Shown here piece by piece: positions 50,089 through 58,117 of a stretch of 64,000 bases of DNA. Below the pieces are notes generated by a model, which saw nothing but the letters and a program-made list of their open reading frames with translations, was not told where the DNA came from and searched no databases. The stretch is from Actinoplanes philippinensis (GTDB lineage: Bacteria > Actinomycetota > Actinomycetes > Mycobacteriales > Micromonosporaceae), in assembly GCF_900113015.1 (NCBI RefSeq), contig NZ_FONV01000008.1, positions 310,001 through 374,000 of the forward strand, written 5' to 3'. The translations under genes were made by a program, and so were the position numbers. How positions within the stretch are numbered: the stretch's first letter is position 1; every line of letters begins with the position of its first letter.

Positions 50089-50894
50089 CCGGTGAACTCC
50101 CTCAGCAGATGCGCGAACCGCTGCGGCTCCTCCAGATGCGCGAACCGGCCGCTGTCCTCGAAGATCGCGACCCGCGCGCCGGGCACCCCGGCCCGCAGCG
50201 CGGCCGCCGCCTCCGGCCCGAACACGACGTCCCGCGCCCCGGCCAGGATCAGCGTGGGCACGGTGATCGACGCGAGCCGCCCGCGCAGGTCCACGGCGGC
50301 GAAGTCGGACGCCGGCCGTGGCCAGCACCGGACCGCCGCCACCACCGGCGCGAACTCCGCCTCCCGCTCCCGGTAGTGCGCGAAGTGCGACGGCAGCACG
50401 CCGCGCAGCCGCCGGGTCGCCGACTCCTCGTCGTGCACGTCCTCGTCCGCGTCCCGGTGCAGGTTCCAGCGGGCCTGCGCCAGCATCTGCGCGTCGGCGA
50501 CCGGGCCGGTCGCGTACAGGATCAGGCCGGCCACCCCGTCCGGCAGCCCGGCCACATAGCTCTGCGTGATGAAGCCGCCGTGCCCGTGCCCGAGCACGAA
50601 CACCGGCTCGTCGGCGAACGCCCGCACCACCGCGTCCAGGTGAGAAACGTAGGTGTCCAGGTCGTAGGCGGCCCCGTCGGGCAGCGAGCCGGACGCCCCG
50701 GTGCCGGCCGGCTCCACGTAGATCATCGTGTGGTCGCGTTCGGCCAGCGGCATCCGCAGGTACTCCCAGTGCATGCCGGGGCCGGCCGGATGCGCCACGC
50801 ATCGGGGACCACGCCCGCGGACATGACAGACCAGCGACAGGTCACCGACCCGGACCACGTGCCGGCTCTCCGTTCGCGTCACGCCGTCGATCAT
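50085..50894 (-). CDS. Alpha/beta-hydrolase-fold protein with lost catalytic Ser and His (probable pseudoenzyme)
   Basis: The product is about 269 aa and is a paralogue of the 46418 hydrolase (shared YVEPAGTGAS, and VxHPxGPG as VAHPAGPG). The nucleophile elbow that reads GHSHGG there reads LGHGHGGFI here, with GGG encoding Gly at the Ser position. The base loop DSGHFGHLEEP reads DSGRFAHLEEP, replacing the catalytic His with Arg. The acid strand LILAGARDVVFGP is kept. The fold is otherwise intact and the frame is unbroken, so it looks like a selected non-catalytic ligand-binding protein. It is translationally coupled to the SARP gene. GTG 50903 is an alternative start. Confidence 0.85.
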   Translation of the reverse strand: MIDGVTRTESRHVVRVGDLSLVCHVRGRGPRCVAHPAGPGMHWEYLRMPLAERDHTMIYVEPAGTGASGSLPDGAAYDLDTYVSHLDAVVRAFADEPVFVLGHGHGGFITQSYVAGLPDGVAGLILYATGPVADAQMLAQARWNLHRDADEDVHDEESATRRLRGVLPSHFAHYREREAEFAPVVAAVRCWPRPASDFAAVDLRGRLASITVPTLILAGARDVVFGPEAAAALRAGVPGARVAIFEDSGRFAHLEEPQRFAHLLREFTG

Positions 50895-51101
50895 GCCCGA
50901 CACGAGTGGAGGAACACTTGATCACGTACGGTCATCCGCCGGGGATGGTCCGTGCACGGCGGCGACCGGTGAGCCTGCCACCCGGGGAATTCCCGCACGA
51001 GGCCCGCTCGCACGGCACCCGCATCAGTTAAGACAGCGCCCGGAACCTCACATCGGGGGCCGCGCGGCCGACGGTAGGGCCATGGGAAATGGGGCCTGCC
51101 G

Positions 51102-52658
51102 ATGAACCGCCTGCCGGTGCTGGTGTCGCCGTACGGCGCCTACGCAGGCCTTGCCCTGCACGTGCACGACCTGACGATCCGGGGTCACCACACGGAGACG
51201 CTGAGCGCCGCCGACGAGGCCGAGGCGATCCTGACGCAGCTCGGCGACCGGCGTACGCACCGGATCAGCCGGCTGGGGCGGATGTACGCGCTGAACGCGC
51301 TCGGCCGCCTCGACGAGGCGCTGCAGATCGGTGAGGAGCTGATCGCCGACCAGGAGTCGCTGGGCGGCCCCAAAGCCACCGATGCCAAAATCCTCGCCGA
51401 CGTCGCCCGGGTGCTGATCCACCTCGGCCGCATCGACGACGGCCTGCACCACGTCGCGAGCGCGATGGCGCTGCTGGACGTGGCGCCGCGCAAGGGGCCC
51501 CGCTACTTCTCGGCGATGTCGTCGCTGGGCGAGGCGGCCCGCAGCGCCGACCTGTTCGAACTCTCCGACGAGGCGATGCGCCGCTGCCTGGAGTCGTTCG
51601 ACTCGCCGGACGTGCTGTACCGGTCGGCCGCCGAGCTGACCCACACCGAGCTGTGGGTGGAGTGGGCGCTGCGCCTGGAGCAGGTCGGCCGGGACGAGGA
51701 GGCGGCCGGACTGATCAGCAGGAGCACGGCGGTCCTGGAGTTCTGGCTCAAGGAGGGCCTGGAGTCGCCGCTCGGCACCGCGCTGCTGGCCGTCTGCCAC
51801 GCCAAGAGCGGCCGGATCGACGAGGCGCTGGCCATCATCGACGAGCTGCTGCCGCGGATGCACGCGGCCGGCCAGCACCACGAGTCCCGGCTGCTGCACC
51901 TGGCGCAGGGGCTGGCCATGCGCGCCACCGGCCAGTGGCGGGCCGCGCACCGCGAGTTCCGGGCCGGCCTGCAGCTCGCCGCCCTCAAGGCCGAACGGCT
52001 GCTCTTCCAGTACGAACTGGCGGTCACCGCCGCCCTAGAGGTGCCCGGCGAGGCCACCCAGGCGATGCTGGAGGCGCTGCGCACCCACGTCGAGGCGCTG
52101 TGGCAGCTGCGGCTGGACCGGCGCACCATGCTGCGCCAGGCGTACCGCCGGGTCGAGCTGGAGGCGGCGCGGACCTCCGCCGACCTGGCCGCCGCCTCGG
52201 ACGCGCTGACCGGCCTCGGCAACCGGCGGATGTTCGACCGCCGGATCAACACCGTCGTCGACGGCGGCACCCTGCTGCTCATCGACGTCGACCACTTCAA
52301 GGACATCAACGACCGCTACTCGCACGGTGTCGGCGACCGGGTGCTCGGCGAGATCGCCGCGGTGCTGCGCTCGCACTGCCGTCACGACGAGGTGGCGATC
52401 CGCTTCGGCGGCGACGAGTTCGCCCTGTTCCTGGCCACCGGCGAGGCCGAGGCCCGCAAGGTCGCCGAGCGGATCCGCCGGGTCATCCAGGCCCGCGACT
52501 GGAACACGATCATGCCCGGCCTGAAGGTCACCCTCAGCATGGGCCTGGCCGCGTGCCGCCCCGGCGAGGCCGGCCGCGAGCTGTACGACCGGGCCGACGC
52601 GCACCTGTACGTCGCCAAACGCTCCGGCCGCGACCAGCTGGCCGCCGCCGCGGCCTGA
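51102..52658 (+). CDS. TPR-GGDEF diguanylate cyclase
   Basis: The product is 518 aa with no membrane helix. Residues about 35-335 are helical TPR-like repeats (for example LGRMYALNALGRLDEALQIG and RVLIHLGRIDDGLHHV). A coiled stretch then leads to a GGDEF domain (about 360-515) with LTGLGNRRMFDRR, LIDVDHFKDINDRYSHGVGD and the active-site RFGGDEFALF. It should make c-di-GMP under control of a cytosolic partner bound by the TPRs. The 207-bp gap upstream, shared with the divergent pseudo-hydrolase gene, holds no recognised element. Confidence 0.93.
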   Translation: MNRLPVLVSPYGAYAGLALHVHDLTIRGHHTETLSAADEAEAILTQLGDRRTHRISRLGRMYALNALGRLDEALQIGEELIADQESLGGPKATDAKILADVARVLIHLGRIDDGLHHVASAMALLDVAPRKGPRYFSAMSSLGEAARSADLFELSDEAMRRCLESFDSPDVLYRSAAELTHTELWVEWALRLEQVGRDEEAAGLISRSTAVLEFWLKEGLESPLGTALLAVCHAKSGRIDEALAIIDELLPRMHAAGQHHESRLLHLAQGLAMRATGQWRAAHREFRAGLQLAALKAERLLFQYELAVTAALEVPGEATQAMLEALRTHVEALWQLRLDRRTMLRQAYRRVELEAARTSADLAAASDALTGLGNRRMFDRRINTVVDGGTLLLIDVDHFKDINDRYSHGVGDRVLGEIAAVLRSHCRHDEVAIRFGGDEFALFLATGEAEARKVAERIRRVIQARDWNTIMPGLKVTLSMGLAACRPGEAGRELYDRADAHLYVAKRSGRDQLAAAAA

Positions 52659-52659
52659 C

Positions 52660-53679
52660 CTACAGGCGCGCGCTGATCACCGGGGCGAGCCGGTCGGTGA
52701 TCGCCTGGTGGCCCTTGTCGTTCGGGTGCACCGAGTCGCTCAGGCCGTCGGAGGGCAGCCAGCCGGTCGTGTCCACGTAGTACACCGCGGTGTCCCCGGC
52801 CCCGGCGCGGGCCTGCACCGCGGCCTGCGTCTCGGCGGCGTACCGGCCGATGAACGTGCGCAGCGCGAAGATCTTCGCGTTCGGGTACACCGAGCGGATC
52901 CGGGTCAGGAAGGCGGTGTACTTCGCCTGGAAGTTCGGGCCGGTCACGCCGTGGCTGCGGTCGTTGGTGCCCAGGTTGATCACCACCGCGTCGGCGGTGT
53001 AGCGGCTGAAGTCCCAGGCGGCGGTGCCGGCCTGGCCGCCGCTGGCCATCCAGTAGCGGGTCTCGTGCGCCCAGCACCCGTCGGACGTCTCGGACAGGCA
53101 CATGCCGCCGATCGCGATCTGGGTGTGGTTCTGGCCGAGCCGTTCGCCGGTCTTGAAGCCGTAACCGGTGACCGCCAGCTGGCTGCTCGTCGTCCCGGCG
53201 GTGATCGAGTCGCCGATGAACTCGATCAGCCTGGTCCGGGCGGGCGGTTTGAACGTGGCCGCGCCGGCGTCGAGGGTGAGGCCCTGGAAGACGGCGTCGC
53301 CGGTGTACGAGCCGGCCACCTGCCGGTAGCTGACGATCAGCGTGTGGTTGCCCGCGGCCAGCGCCGTGGGGGTCAGGTTGATCGTGCCGGAGCCCTTGAA
53401 GGCGGTGAACGGCCCGCCGTCGATGGAGGCCCAGAGGTCGACGGTGTTGCGCTGACGCAGTTTCACGGTGCGGCCGGTGAAACCGGTCCGTAGGTAGGCC
53501 CCGGCCCAGTACGGCACGTAGGCCGAGGCGTTCGAGGTGTTCCAGCGCCCGGCGAAGCTGATGTTGGGGTCGCCCGGCGTGCCGTCACCGGCCGCGGCCC
53601 GGACGGGCGCCGACGGGGCGAGAAGGCCGCCGGTGACCAGCGCGACGACGAGCACGGCTGCGCGCAGACGACCTCGCAT
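52660..53679 (-). CDS. Secreted CE2-type SGNH acetyl esterase with N-terminal jelly-roll domain
   Basis: The product is 339 aa. A signal peptide (about 1-29, ending PVRAAA) precedes a beta-sandwich (about 38-145, ISFAGRWNTSN, LRQRNTVDLWASIDGG) and an SGNH hydrolase (about 150-339). Motifs are IEFIGDSITAGTTSS (Ser), VINLGTNDRSHG and LSDSVHPNDKGH (Asp/His). This arrangement matches carbohydrate esterase family 2, which deacetylates xylan or mannan and in some members binds cellulose. AAAGGGG precedes ATG 53679, and a perfect CebR-type box lies just upstream, linking it to the cellulolytic regulon. Confidence 0.9.
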   Translation of the reverse strand: MRGRLRAAVLVVALVTGGLLAPSAPVRAAAGDGTPGDPNISFAGRWNTSNASAYVPYWAGAYLRTGFTGRTVKLRQRNTVDLWASIDGGPFTAFKGSGTINLTPTALAAGNHTLIVSYRQVAGSYTGDAVFQGLTLDAGAATFKPPARTRLIEFIGDSITAGTTSSQLAVTGYGFKTGERLGQNHTQIAIGGMCLSETSDGCWAHETRYWMASGGQAGTAAWDFSRYTADAVVINLGTNDRSHGVTGPNFQAKYTAFLTRIRSVYPNAKIFALRTFIGRYAAETQAAVQARAGAGDTAVYYVDTTGWLPSDGLSDSVHPNDKGHQAITDRLAPVISARL

Positions 53680-53695
53680 GACGACCCCTTTCGAC

Positions 53696-53708
53696 GGGAG
53701 CGCTCCCA
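53696..53708. promoter_or_regulatory. CebR/CelR-type operator upstream of the CE2 esterase
   Basis: On the minus strand TGGGAGCGCTCCC reproduces 13 of the 14 bases of the CebR/CelR box. It ends 16 bp before the esterase start, in the leader. It lies about 40 kb from the other copies, so a diffusible regulator must serve them. Confidence 0.8.
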
Positions 53709-53748
53709 GTCAGGGTCGTATCGTCACTCGCGCGGCGATTGATGTCAA

Positions 53749-53997
53749 TCAATGCATCACGGGCGAGCGGCGGGTCGGCGACGGCTGTGTGGACAGCCGG
53801 TGCGCGGCGGAGTTCGCCCGGTAGGCGGCCTTCGACGGCGCCCGCGCCGGGACGGTGACCGGCGCGGCCGGTGCGGCGGGTGGTGTCGCGGGCCGGGCCG
53901 GCGCGGGCGCCGCTTTTCGCCTGCGGTGCAGCCAGCGCAGTGCGGCGGTGACCGCGAACAGTGGCCGGCGGATCAGAGAAACAGAGATGACCTTCAC
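53749..53997 (-). CDS. Possible small basic/Pro-Ala-rich protein
   Basis: A GTG at 53997 with GGAAGG about ten bases upstream opens an 82-aa frame with high third-position GC. The N-terminus (VSLIRRPLFAVTAALRWLHRRR) could be a short amphipathic or membrane-associated helix. The rest is Ala/Pro-rich and basic. No family is recognised. A plus-strand frame covers the same bases, so coding status is uncertain. Confidence 0.35.
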   Translation of the reverse strand: MKVISVSLIRRPLFAVTAALRWLHRRRKAAPAPARPATPPAAPAAPVTVPARAPSKAAYRANSAAHRLSTQPSPTRRSPVMH

Positions 53998-54334
53998 GGT
54001 ACGGCTACCTTCCGGTGATTGCACAGCGCCACGATTGGAAAGAACCGTAAGCTCTTACGGCTCTTTCAGTAATCGCTCGGAAGGGGCACGGTCGAGTGGA
54101 TCTGTGCGACGGGTGCGGCAATGTCACAACAGACCCGAACATTTCTCATCGTCGCAGGTGAAGCCAGGTTGGGGCTTTCTACGAGACGGCTCGACGGTTC
54201 GTACTAACCCATTCGAATAATCCATTGAAGAAGGCTTGCCGGGCTATTCCTGAGCGCTGCTCGGGCGCTATACGGTGACCCGCGCCGCCGAGACAGGATT
54301 ACCGGCATCCGACGAAAGACCGAAGGACTGACAA
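53998..54334. other. AT-richer intergenic region with a perfect inverted repeat
   Basis: The stretch is visibly less GC-rich than its surroundings and holds no convincing gene. CCGTAAG-CT-CTTACGG (54045-54060) is a perfect inverted repeat followed by CTCTTTC, which could be a weak terminator or a binding site. Further on, TGAGCGCTGCTCGGGCGCT (54251-54269) contains repeated GCGCT/GCTCG elements upstream of the neprosin-domain gene. Confidence 0.45.
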
Positions 54335-55414
54335 GTGTCGAAATCACGTCGAGCACCGTTCGCCGTCGCCCTGGTCGCCGTAGTGGCCGGCTCCATAGGG
54401 CTGGCCTCCACGATGAACGCCGGAGCGGAGGAGGTCCCGGAGCCGGCCCCCAGCGTCTCGTCCACCGGGTCCCCGGCGCCGGAGGAGTCCGAGGAGCCGG
54501 AGCTCAGCCCGCCGCCGACGCTGCCCTGGGGACAGACGCCGAACGACCTGGAGACCGGCTCCGACGGCGCCAGCAGCCAGGAACTCGGATCGGCCGGCCT
54601 GGACGCGGCCGCGCCCGACGACGAGCCCGAGGGGGGCCTCGGCGAATACGCCCCGAAAGGGAACTCCTCCCGATCCGGCGTCCTGGGATCGACGTCGACC
54701 GAACTCATTCCTCCCAAGCCGCCTGCCGTGAACCCGGCGAGCCAGGCGAAGCAGGCCGACCAGACCGTTCTCTTCCACTACAACGTCGGTTCCCAGGCCG
54801 CGGTTACTGACGGTGCCTATGCCAACTTCTCCATCAACAAGCCCAGCCTGGCCCTGACCGACTTCCACACCCTCGCCGAGCTGGCCGTGCAGTCCAGCAA
54901 CGGAAATCAGATCGTCGAGGTCGGCTGGACCGTGGACCGGCTGGTCAACGGCGACTCCGACCCGCACCTGTTCGTCTACCACTGGGTCAACGGCGTGCCC
55001 ACCTGCTACAACGGCTGCGGCTTCGTCCAGTACAGCGCGAACATCAGCCCCGGGGACACGCTCCCGGAGAACGCCACCAAGCGGCTCGGCATCCAGTACT
55101 ACAGCGGCGCGTGGTGGATCGCCTACGACACCGAGTGGGTCGGCTACTTCCCGGGCACCCTGTGGTCCGGGAACTTCACCCAGAGCGGCATGATCCAGGC
55201 CTTCGGCGAGGTGGCCGGCATCAGCCTGCTGCCCTGCACCGACATGGGCAACGGCCTGAACGGCGCCACCAACAGCTCGGCGGCCCGCATCGGCAGCGTC
55301 AGCTACATCAACGGCCCCGCCGTCGACCTGTACGTCCGCAGCACCAGCCCCCACTACGACGTCGCCAAACTGAGCGGCCGAACCTTCCGCTACGGCGGAG
55401 ACGGCGCCTGCTGA
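54335..55414 (+). CDS. Secreted neprosin-domain protein
   Basis: The product is 359 aa from GTG 54335, with GAAGGA upstream. A signal peptide (about 1-31) is followed by an acidic Pro/Ser/Glu-rich region to about 135. A neprosin domain (PF03080, about 145-355) then follows: VTDGAYANFSINKP, IVEVGWTV, HLFVYHWVNGVPTCYNGCGFVQ, GAWWIAYDTEWVGYFPGTLW and IQAFGEVAG. Plant neprosin is a glutamic prolyl endopeptidase. The Glu residues of VEVGW and FGEV are in the positions expected for the catalytic pair, so activity is plausible. The acidic N-terminal region may be a propeptide. Confidence 0.82.
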   Translation: MSKSRRAPFAVALVAVVAGSIGLASTMNAGAEEVPEPAPSVSSTGSPAPEESEEPELSPPPTLPWGQTPNDLETGSDGASSQELGSAGLDAAAPDDEPEGGLGEYAPKGNSSRSGVLGSTSTELIPPKPPAVNPASQAKQADQTVLFHYNVGSQAAVTDGAYANFSINKPSLALTDFHTLAELAVQSSNGNQIVEVGWTVDRLVNGDSDPHLFVYHWVNGVPTCYNGCGFVQYSANISPGDTLPENATKRLGIQYYSGAWWIAYDTEWVGYFPGTLWSGNFTQSGMIQAFGEVAGISLLPCTDMGNGLNGATNSSAARIGSVSYINGPAVDLYVRSTSPHYDVAKLSGRTFRYGGDGAC

Positions 55415-55431
55415 CCCGGCCGGCCGGAGGA

Positions 55432-55465
55432 CCGATGCCCGCTCCCGTCCCGGAGCGGGCATCGG
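55432..55465 (+). terminator. Strong GC hairpin after the neprosin-domain gene
   Basis: A perfect 14-bp stem (55432-55445 with 55452-55465) with a 6-base loop lies 17 bp past the stop and before the next GTG. It lacks a T-run, as is common for actinobacterial hairpin terminators. Confidence 0.7.
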
Positions 55466-55506
55466 GGCGGGCCGCACCCGGGCGCCGGATTGCTACGGTC
55501 GGGCGG

Positions 55507-56451
55507 GTGAGAGCCGTCGTCCACGACCGGTACGGACCGCCTGACGTGCTGCGCCTCGAAGACCTCCCCGTCCCGGCGCCCGCCGCCGGCCAGGTGCTGA
55601 TCCGGGTCGCCGCGACCTCGATCAACCTCAGCGACTGGGAGACCCTGCGCGGCACCCCCTTCTACTCCCGGCTCGGCGGCCTGCGCGCCCCGGCCCGCCC
55701 GGTCCTCGGCTCGGACATCGCCGGCCGGGTGGAGGCGACCGGGCCCGGCGTCACCCGGTTCCGGGCCGGTGACGAGGTGTACGGCGACAACCTCGCCCTC
55801 AAGGGCGGATTCGCCGAGTACGCCGTCGCTCCCGAGCGCATGCTCGCCCACAAGCCGCCGGAGCTGGGGTTCGCCGAGGCGTCCACGATCCCGCAGGCCG
55901 GCGTGATCGCGATGCAGGGCGTGGCCGGCGCGCGGCCCGGGCAGCGCGTCCTGATCAACGGCGCGGGCGGCGGCTCCGGCGCCTTCGCGATCCAGCTCGC
56001 CAAAGCGGCCGGCGCCGAGGTGACCGGCGTCGACAACGGCGACAAGCTCGACTTCATGCGTACGGTCGGCGCCGACCACGTGATCGACTACCGGCGCGAC
56101 GACTTCACCCGTACCGGACCGTACGATCTGATCCTCGATCTCGTCGCCCACCGCTCCGTCCTCGCCTACCGCCGGGCGGTGGCCCCCGGCGGCCGTTATC
56201 GCTGTGTCGGCGGATCGACGCGGACGCTGCTGCGCGTGCTGGCCCTGGGCCGTCTCACCGGCCGCCGCCTCGGCGTGCTGGCGGTCAAGCCGGGACCGGC
56301 GCACTTCACCCCGGTCGCCGACCGGTGCGTCGCCGGTGACCTGGCCGTCCACATCGACCGCACGTTCACCCTCGACCAGGTGCCCGCGGCGCTGGAACAC
56401 GTCGGCGCCGGACGGGCTCTCGGCAAGGTCGTGATCATCCCGCGACCGTAG
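55507..56451 (+). CDS. Zinc-independent quinone-oxidoreductase-like NADPH dehydrogenase (MDR superfamily)
   Basis: The product is 314 aa. The N-terminal GroES-like domain has PVLGSDIAGRVEATGPGV and FRAGDEVYG. The Rossmann domain has RVLINGAGGGSGAFAIQLAKAAGAEV and DHVIDYRRDDF. The catalytic-zinc cysteines of alcohol dehydrogenases are absent, as in QOR/zeta-crystallin enzymes. It probably reduces a quinone or enone with NADPH. GTG 55507 starts directly on the first beta-strand (RAVVHDRYG). Confidence 0.9.
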   Translation: MRAVVHDRYGPPDVLRLEDLPVPAPAAGQVLIRVAATSINLSDWETLRGTPFYSRLGGLRAPARPVLGSDIAGRVEATGPGVTRFRAGDEVYGDNLALKGGFAEYAVAPERMLAHKPPELGFAEASTIPQAGVIAMQGVAGARPGQRVLINGAGGGSGAFAIQLAKAAGAEVTGVDNGDKLDFMRTVGADHVIDYRRDDFTRTGPYDLILDLVAHRSVLAYRRAVAPGGRYRCVGGSTRTLLRVLALGRLTGRRLGVLAVKPGPAHFTPVADRCVAGDLAVHIDRTFTLDQVPAALEHVGAGRALGKVVIIPRP

Positions 56452-56512
56452 AAGTGCACCATCCTGGACTATTCTCTTGTGGTCCGATAGGGAATGGCCG
56501 GGGAGACGAGAC

Positions 56513-57325
56513 ATGCTGGGACGCACGGGAAAGGCGGCGCTTCTCGCGGCCGCCATGACGCTGGCCATCACGGGCTGCGCCAAGGAGGACACCGGCGGCA
56601 CCACCGCGAGCGGTGTGCCGCTGATCAAGACCGGGGCGCTGACCACCTGCACCCACCTGCCGTATGCGCCGTTCCAGTCCAAGGACACGGCCGGCAAGGT
56701 GGTCGGCTTCGACGTCGCGCTGATCGACCTGGTCGCCACCAAGCTCGGCGTCACCCAGGAGATCGTGGACACGCCGTTCGAGGGCATCAAGTCCGGCGCC
56801 GACCTCAACTCCGGCAAGTGTGACGTCGCCGCGGCCGGCATGACGATCACCGACGAGCGCAAGAAGGTCCTGGACTTCTCCGACCCGTATTTCGACGCCA
56901 CCCAGGCGCTCGCCGTGGTCACCGGCAAGGAGGTCACGACCCTCGAGCAGCTGGCCGGCAAGCGCCTCGGCGTGCAGGGCGGCACCACCGGCGAGGACTA
57001 CATCAAGGCCCAGGTCGCCGAGAAGAAGCTGGACATCGAGGTGGTCTCCTTCAAGGACCTGGCCGCGCTGCAGCAGGCGCTCGCGACCAACCAGGTCGAG
57101 GCGGCCGTCAACGACCTGCCGGTCTGGAACGAGTACATCAAGGCCAACCCGGGCAAGGTCGCCGTCGCCGCCGGCTTCGACACCGGCGAGCAGTACGGCT
57201 TCGCCGTCAAGAAGGGCAACGCGGCGCTGCTCAAGGCGGTCAACGAGGCCATCAGCAAGGCCAAGTCCGACGGTACGTACGACAAGCTCTACGCCACCTG
57301 GATCGGGGCCAAGCCCGCAGCATGA
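56513..57325 (+). CDS. Polar amino-acid ABC transporter substrate-binding lipoprotein
   Basis: The product is 270 aa. The lipobox ITGC gives a lipid anchor near residue 22. The family-3 solute-binding domain has THLPYAPFQSKDTAGKVVGF, DVALIDLVATKLGV, GMTITDERKKVLDFSDPYF and GTYDKLYATW. These fit HisJ/GlnH-type proteins that bind a polar or acidic amino acid at the membrane surface. GGGGAGA precedes ATG 56513. It heads a three-gene operon, coupled to the permease by an ATGA overlap. Confidence 0.94.
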   Translation: MLGRTGKAALLAAAMTLAITGCAKEDTGGTTASGVPLIKTGALTTCTHLPYAPFQSKDTAGKVVGFDVALIDLVATKLGVTQEIVDTPFEGIKSGADLNSGKCDVAAAGMTITDERKKVLDFSDPYFDATQALAVVTGKEVTTLEQLAGKRLGVQGGTTGEDYIKAQVAEKKLDIEVVSFKDLAALQQALATNQVEAAVNDLPVWNEYIKANPGKVAVAAGFDTGEQYGFAVKKGNAALLKAVNEAISKAKSDGTYDKLYATWIGAKPAA

Positions 57326-58116
57326 GCATGAGTCCACGACGCCGGCGGCAGGTCTTCCGTGTCGCCGGCTACGTCCTGTTCGCCGCGGTCCTCGTCGCCG
57401 TGGCCGCCGCCGCCGACTGGGGGCGCCTGTCCGAGGCGTTCTTCCGGCTCGACGTCGCCCGGAGCATGTTCCCCGACGCGATCACCGTGGCGCTGCGCAA
57501 CACGATCGTCTACACCCTGCTGGCCTTCGTCTTCGGCCTGACCCTGGGGCTCGTGCTGGCCCTCATGCGCCTGTCGTCGATCCTGCCGTACCGGTGGTTC
57601 GCGACGGCGTACATCGAGCTGTTCCGGGGACTGCCGGCCCTGCTCGTGCTCTTCATGGTCGGGTACGGCGTACCCCTGGCGTTCCCCGACCGGGAGATCC
57701 CCGGCGGCGTCTACGGCTCGGTGACCGTCGGCCTCGGCCTGACCGCCGCCGCCTACATGGCCGAGACCATCCGCGCCGGCATCCAGGCCGTCCCCAAGGG
57801 ACAGCTGGAGGCCGCCCGCACCCTCGGCATGTCGCACCCCCGCGCGATGGTCTCGATCATCCTGCCGCAGGCGTTCCGGATCGTCATCCCGCCGCTCACC
57901 AACGAGATCATCCTGCTGACCAAGGACACCTCCCTGGTGTACGTGCTGGGTGTCACCTCGACCACGATCGAGCTGACCAAGTTCGCCGGTGACAGCCTCA
58001 ACACCCGGGTCAACCCGACCCCGCTGGTGGTCGCCGGCCTGCTCTACCTGGTGATCACCCTGCCGTTGTCGCAGCTGGTCCGCGGGCTGGAACGCCGTGC
58101 CCGGAAGGAGAGGTGA
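57322..58116 (+). CDS. Polar amino-acid ABC transporter permease (HisM/GlnP type)
   Basis: The product is 264 aa with about five membrane helices. It carries the amino-acid permease signature ELFRGLPALLVLFMVGYG and the cytoplasmic EAA loop EAARTLGMSHPRAMVSIILPQA. Together with the flanking binding protein and ATPase it completes an importer. The single permease gene implies a homodimer. The stop is immediately followed by the ATPase ATG. Confidence 0.94.
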   Translation: MSMSPRRRRQVFRVAGYVLFAAVLVAVAAAADWGRLSEAFFRLDVARSMFPDAITVALRNTIVYTLLAFVFGLTLGLVLALMRLSSILPYRWFATAYIELFRGLPALLVLFMVGYGVPLAFPDREIPGGVYGSVTVGLGLTAAAYMAETIRAGIQAVPKGQLEAARTLGMSHPRAMVSIILPQAFRIVIPPLTNEIILLTKDTSLVYVLGVTSTTIELTKFAGDSLNTRVNPTPLVVAGLLYLVITLPLSQLVRGLERRARKER

Positions 58117-58117
58117 C

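Noticed and set aside
50085..50894. Pseudogene call for the hydrolase lacking Ser and His
   Set aside because: The frame is intact, codon use is normal, the fold motifs are preserved and it is translationally coupled to the next gene, so loss of catalysis looks selected, not decayed.
53752..54018. Plus-strand small frame overlapping the candidate small gene
   Set aside because: The plus-strand translation is Arg/Gly-rich with no ribosome site. The minus-strand frame has a better start and composition, though it remains uncertain.
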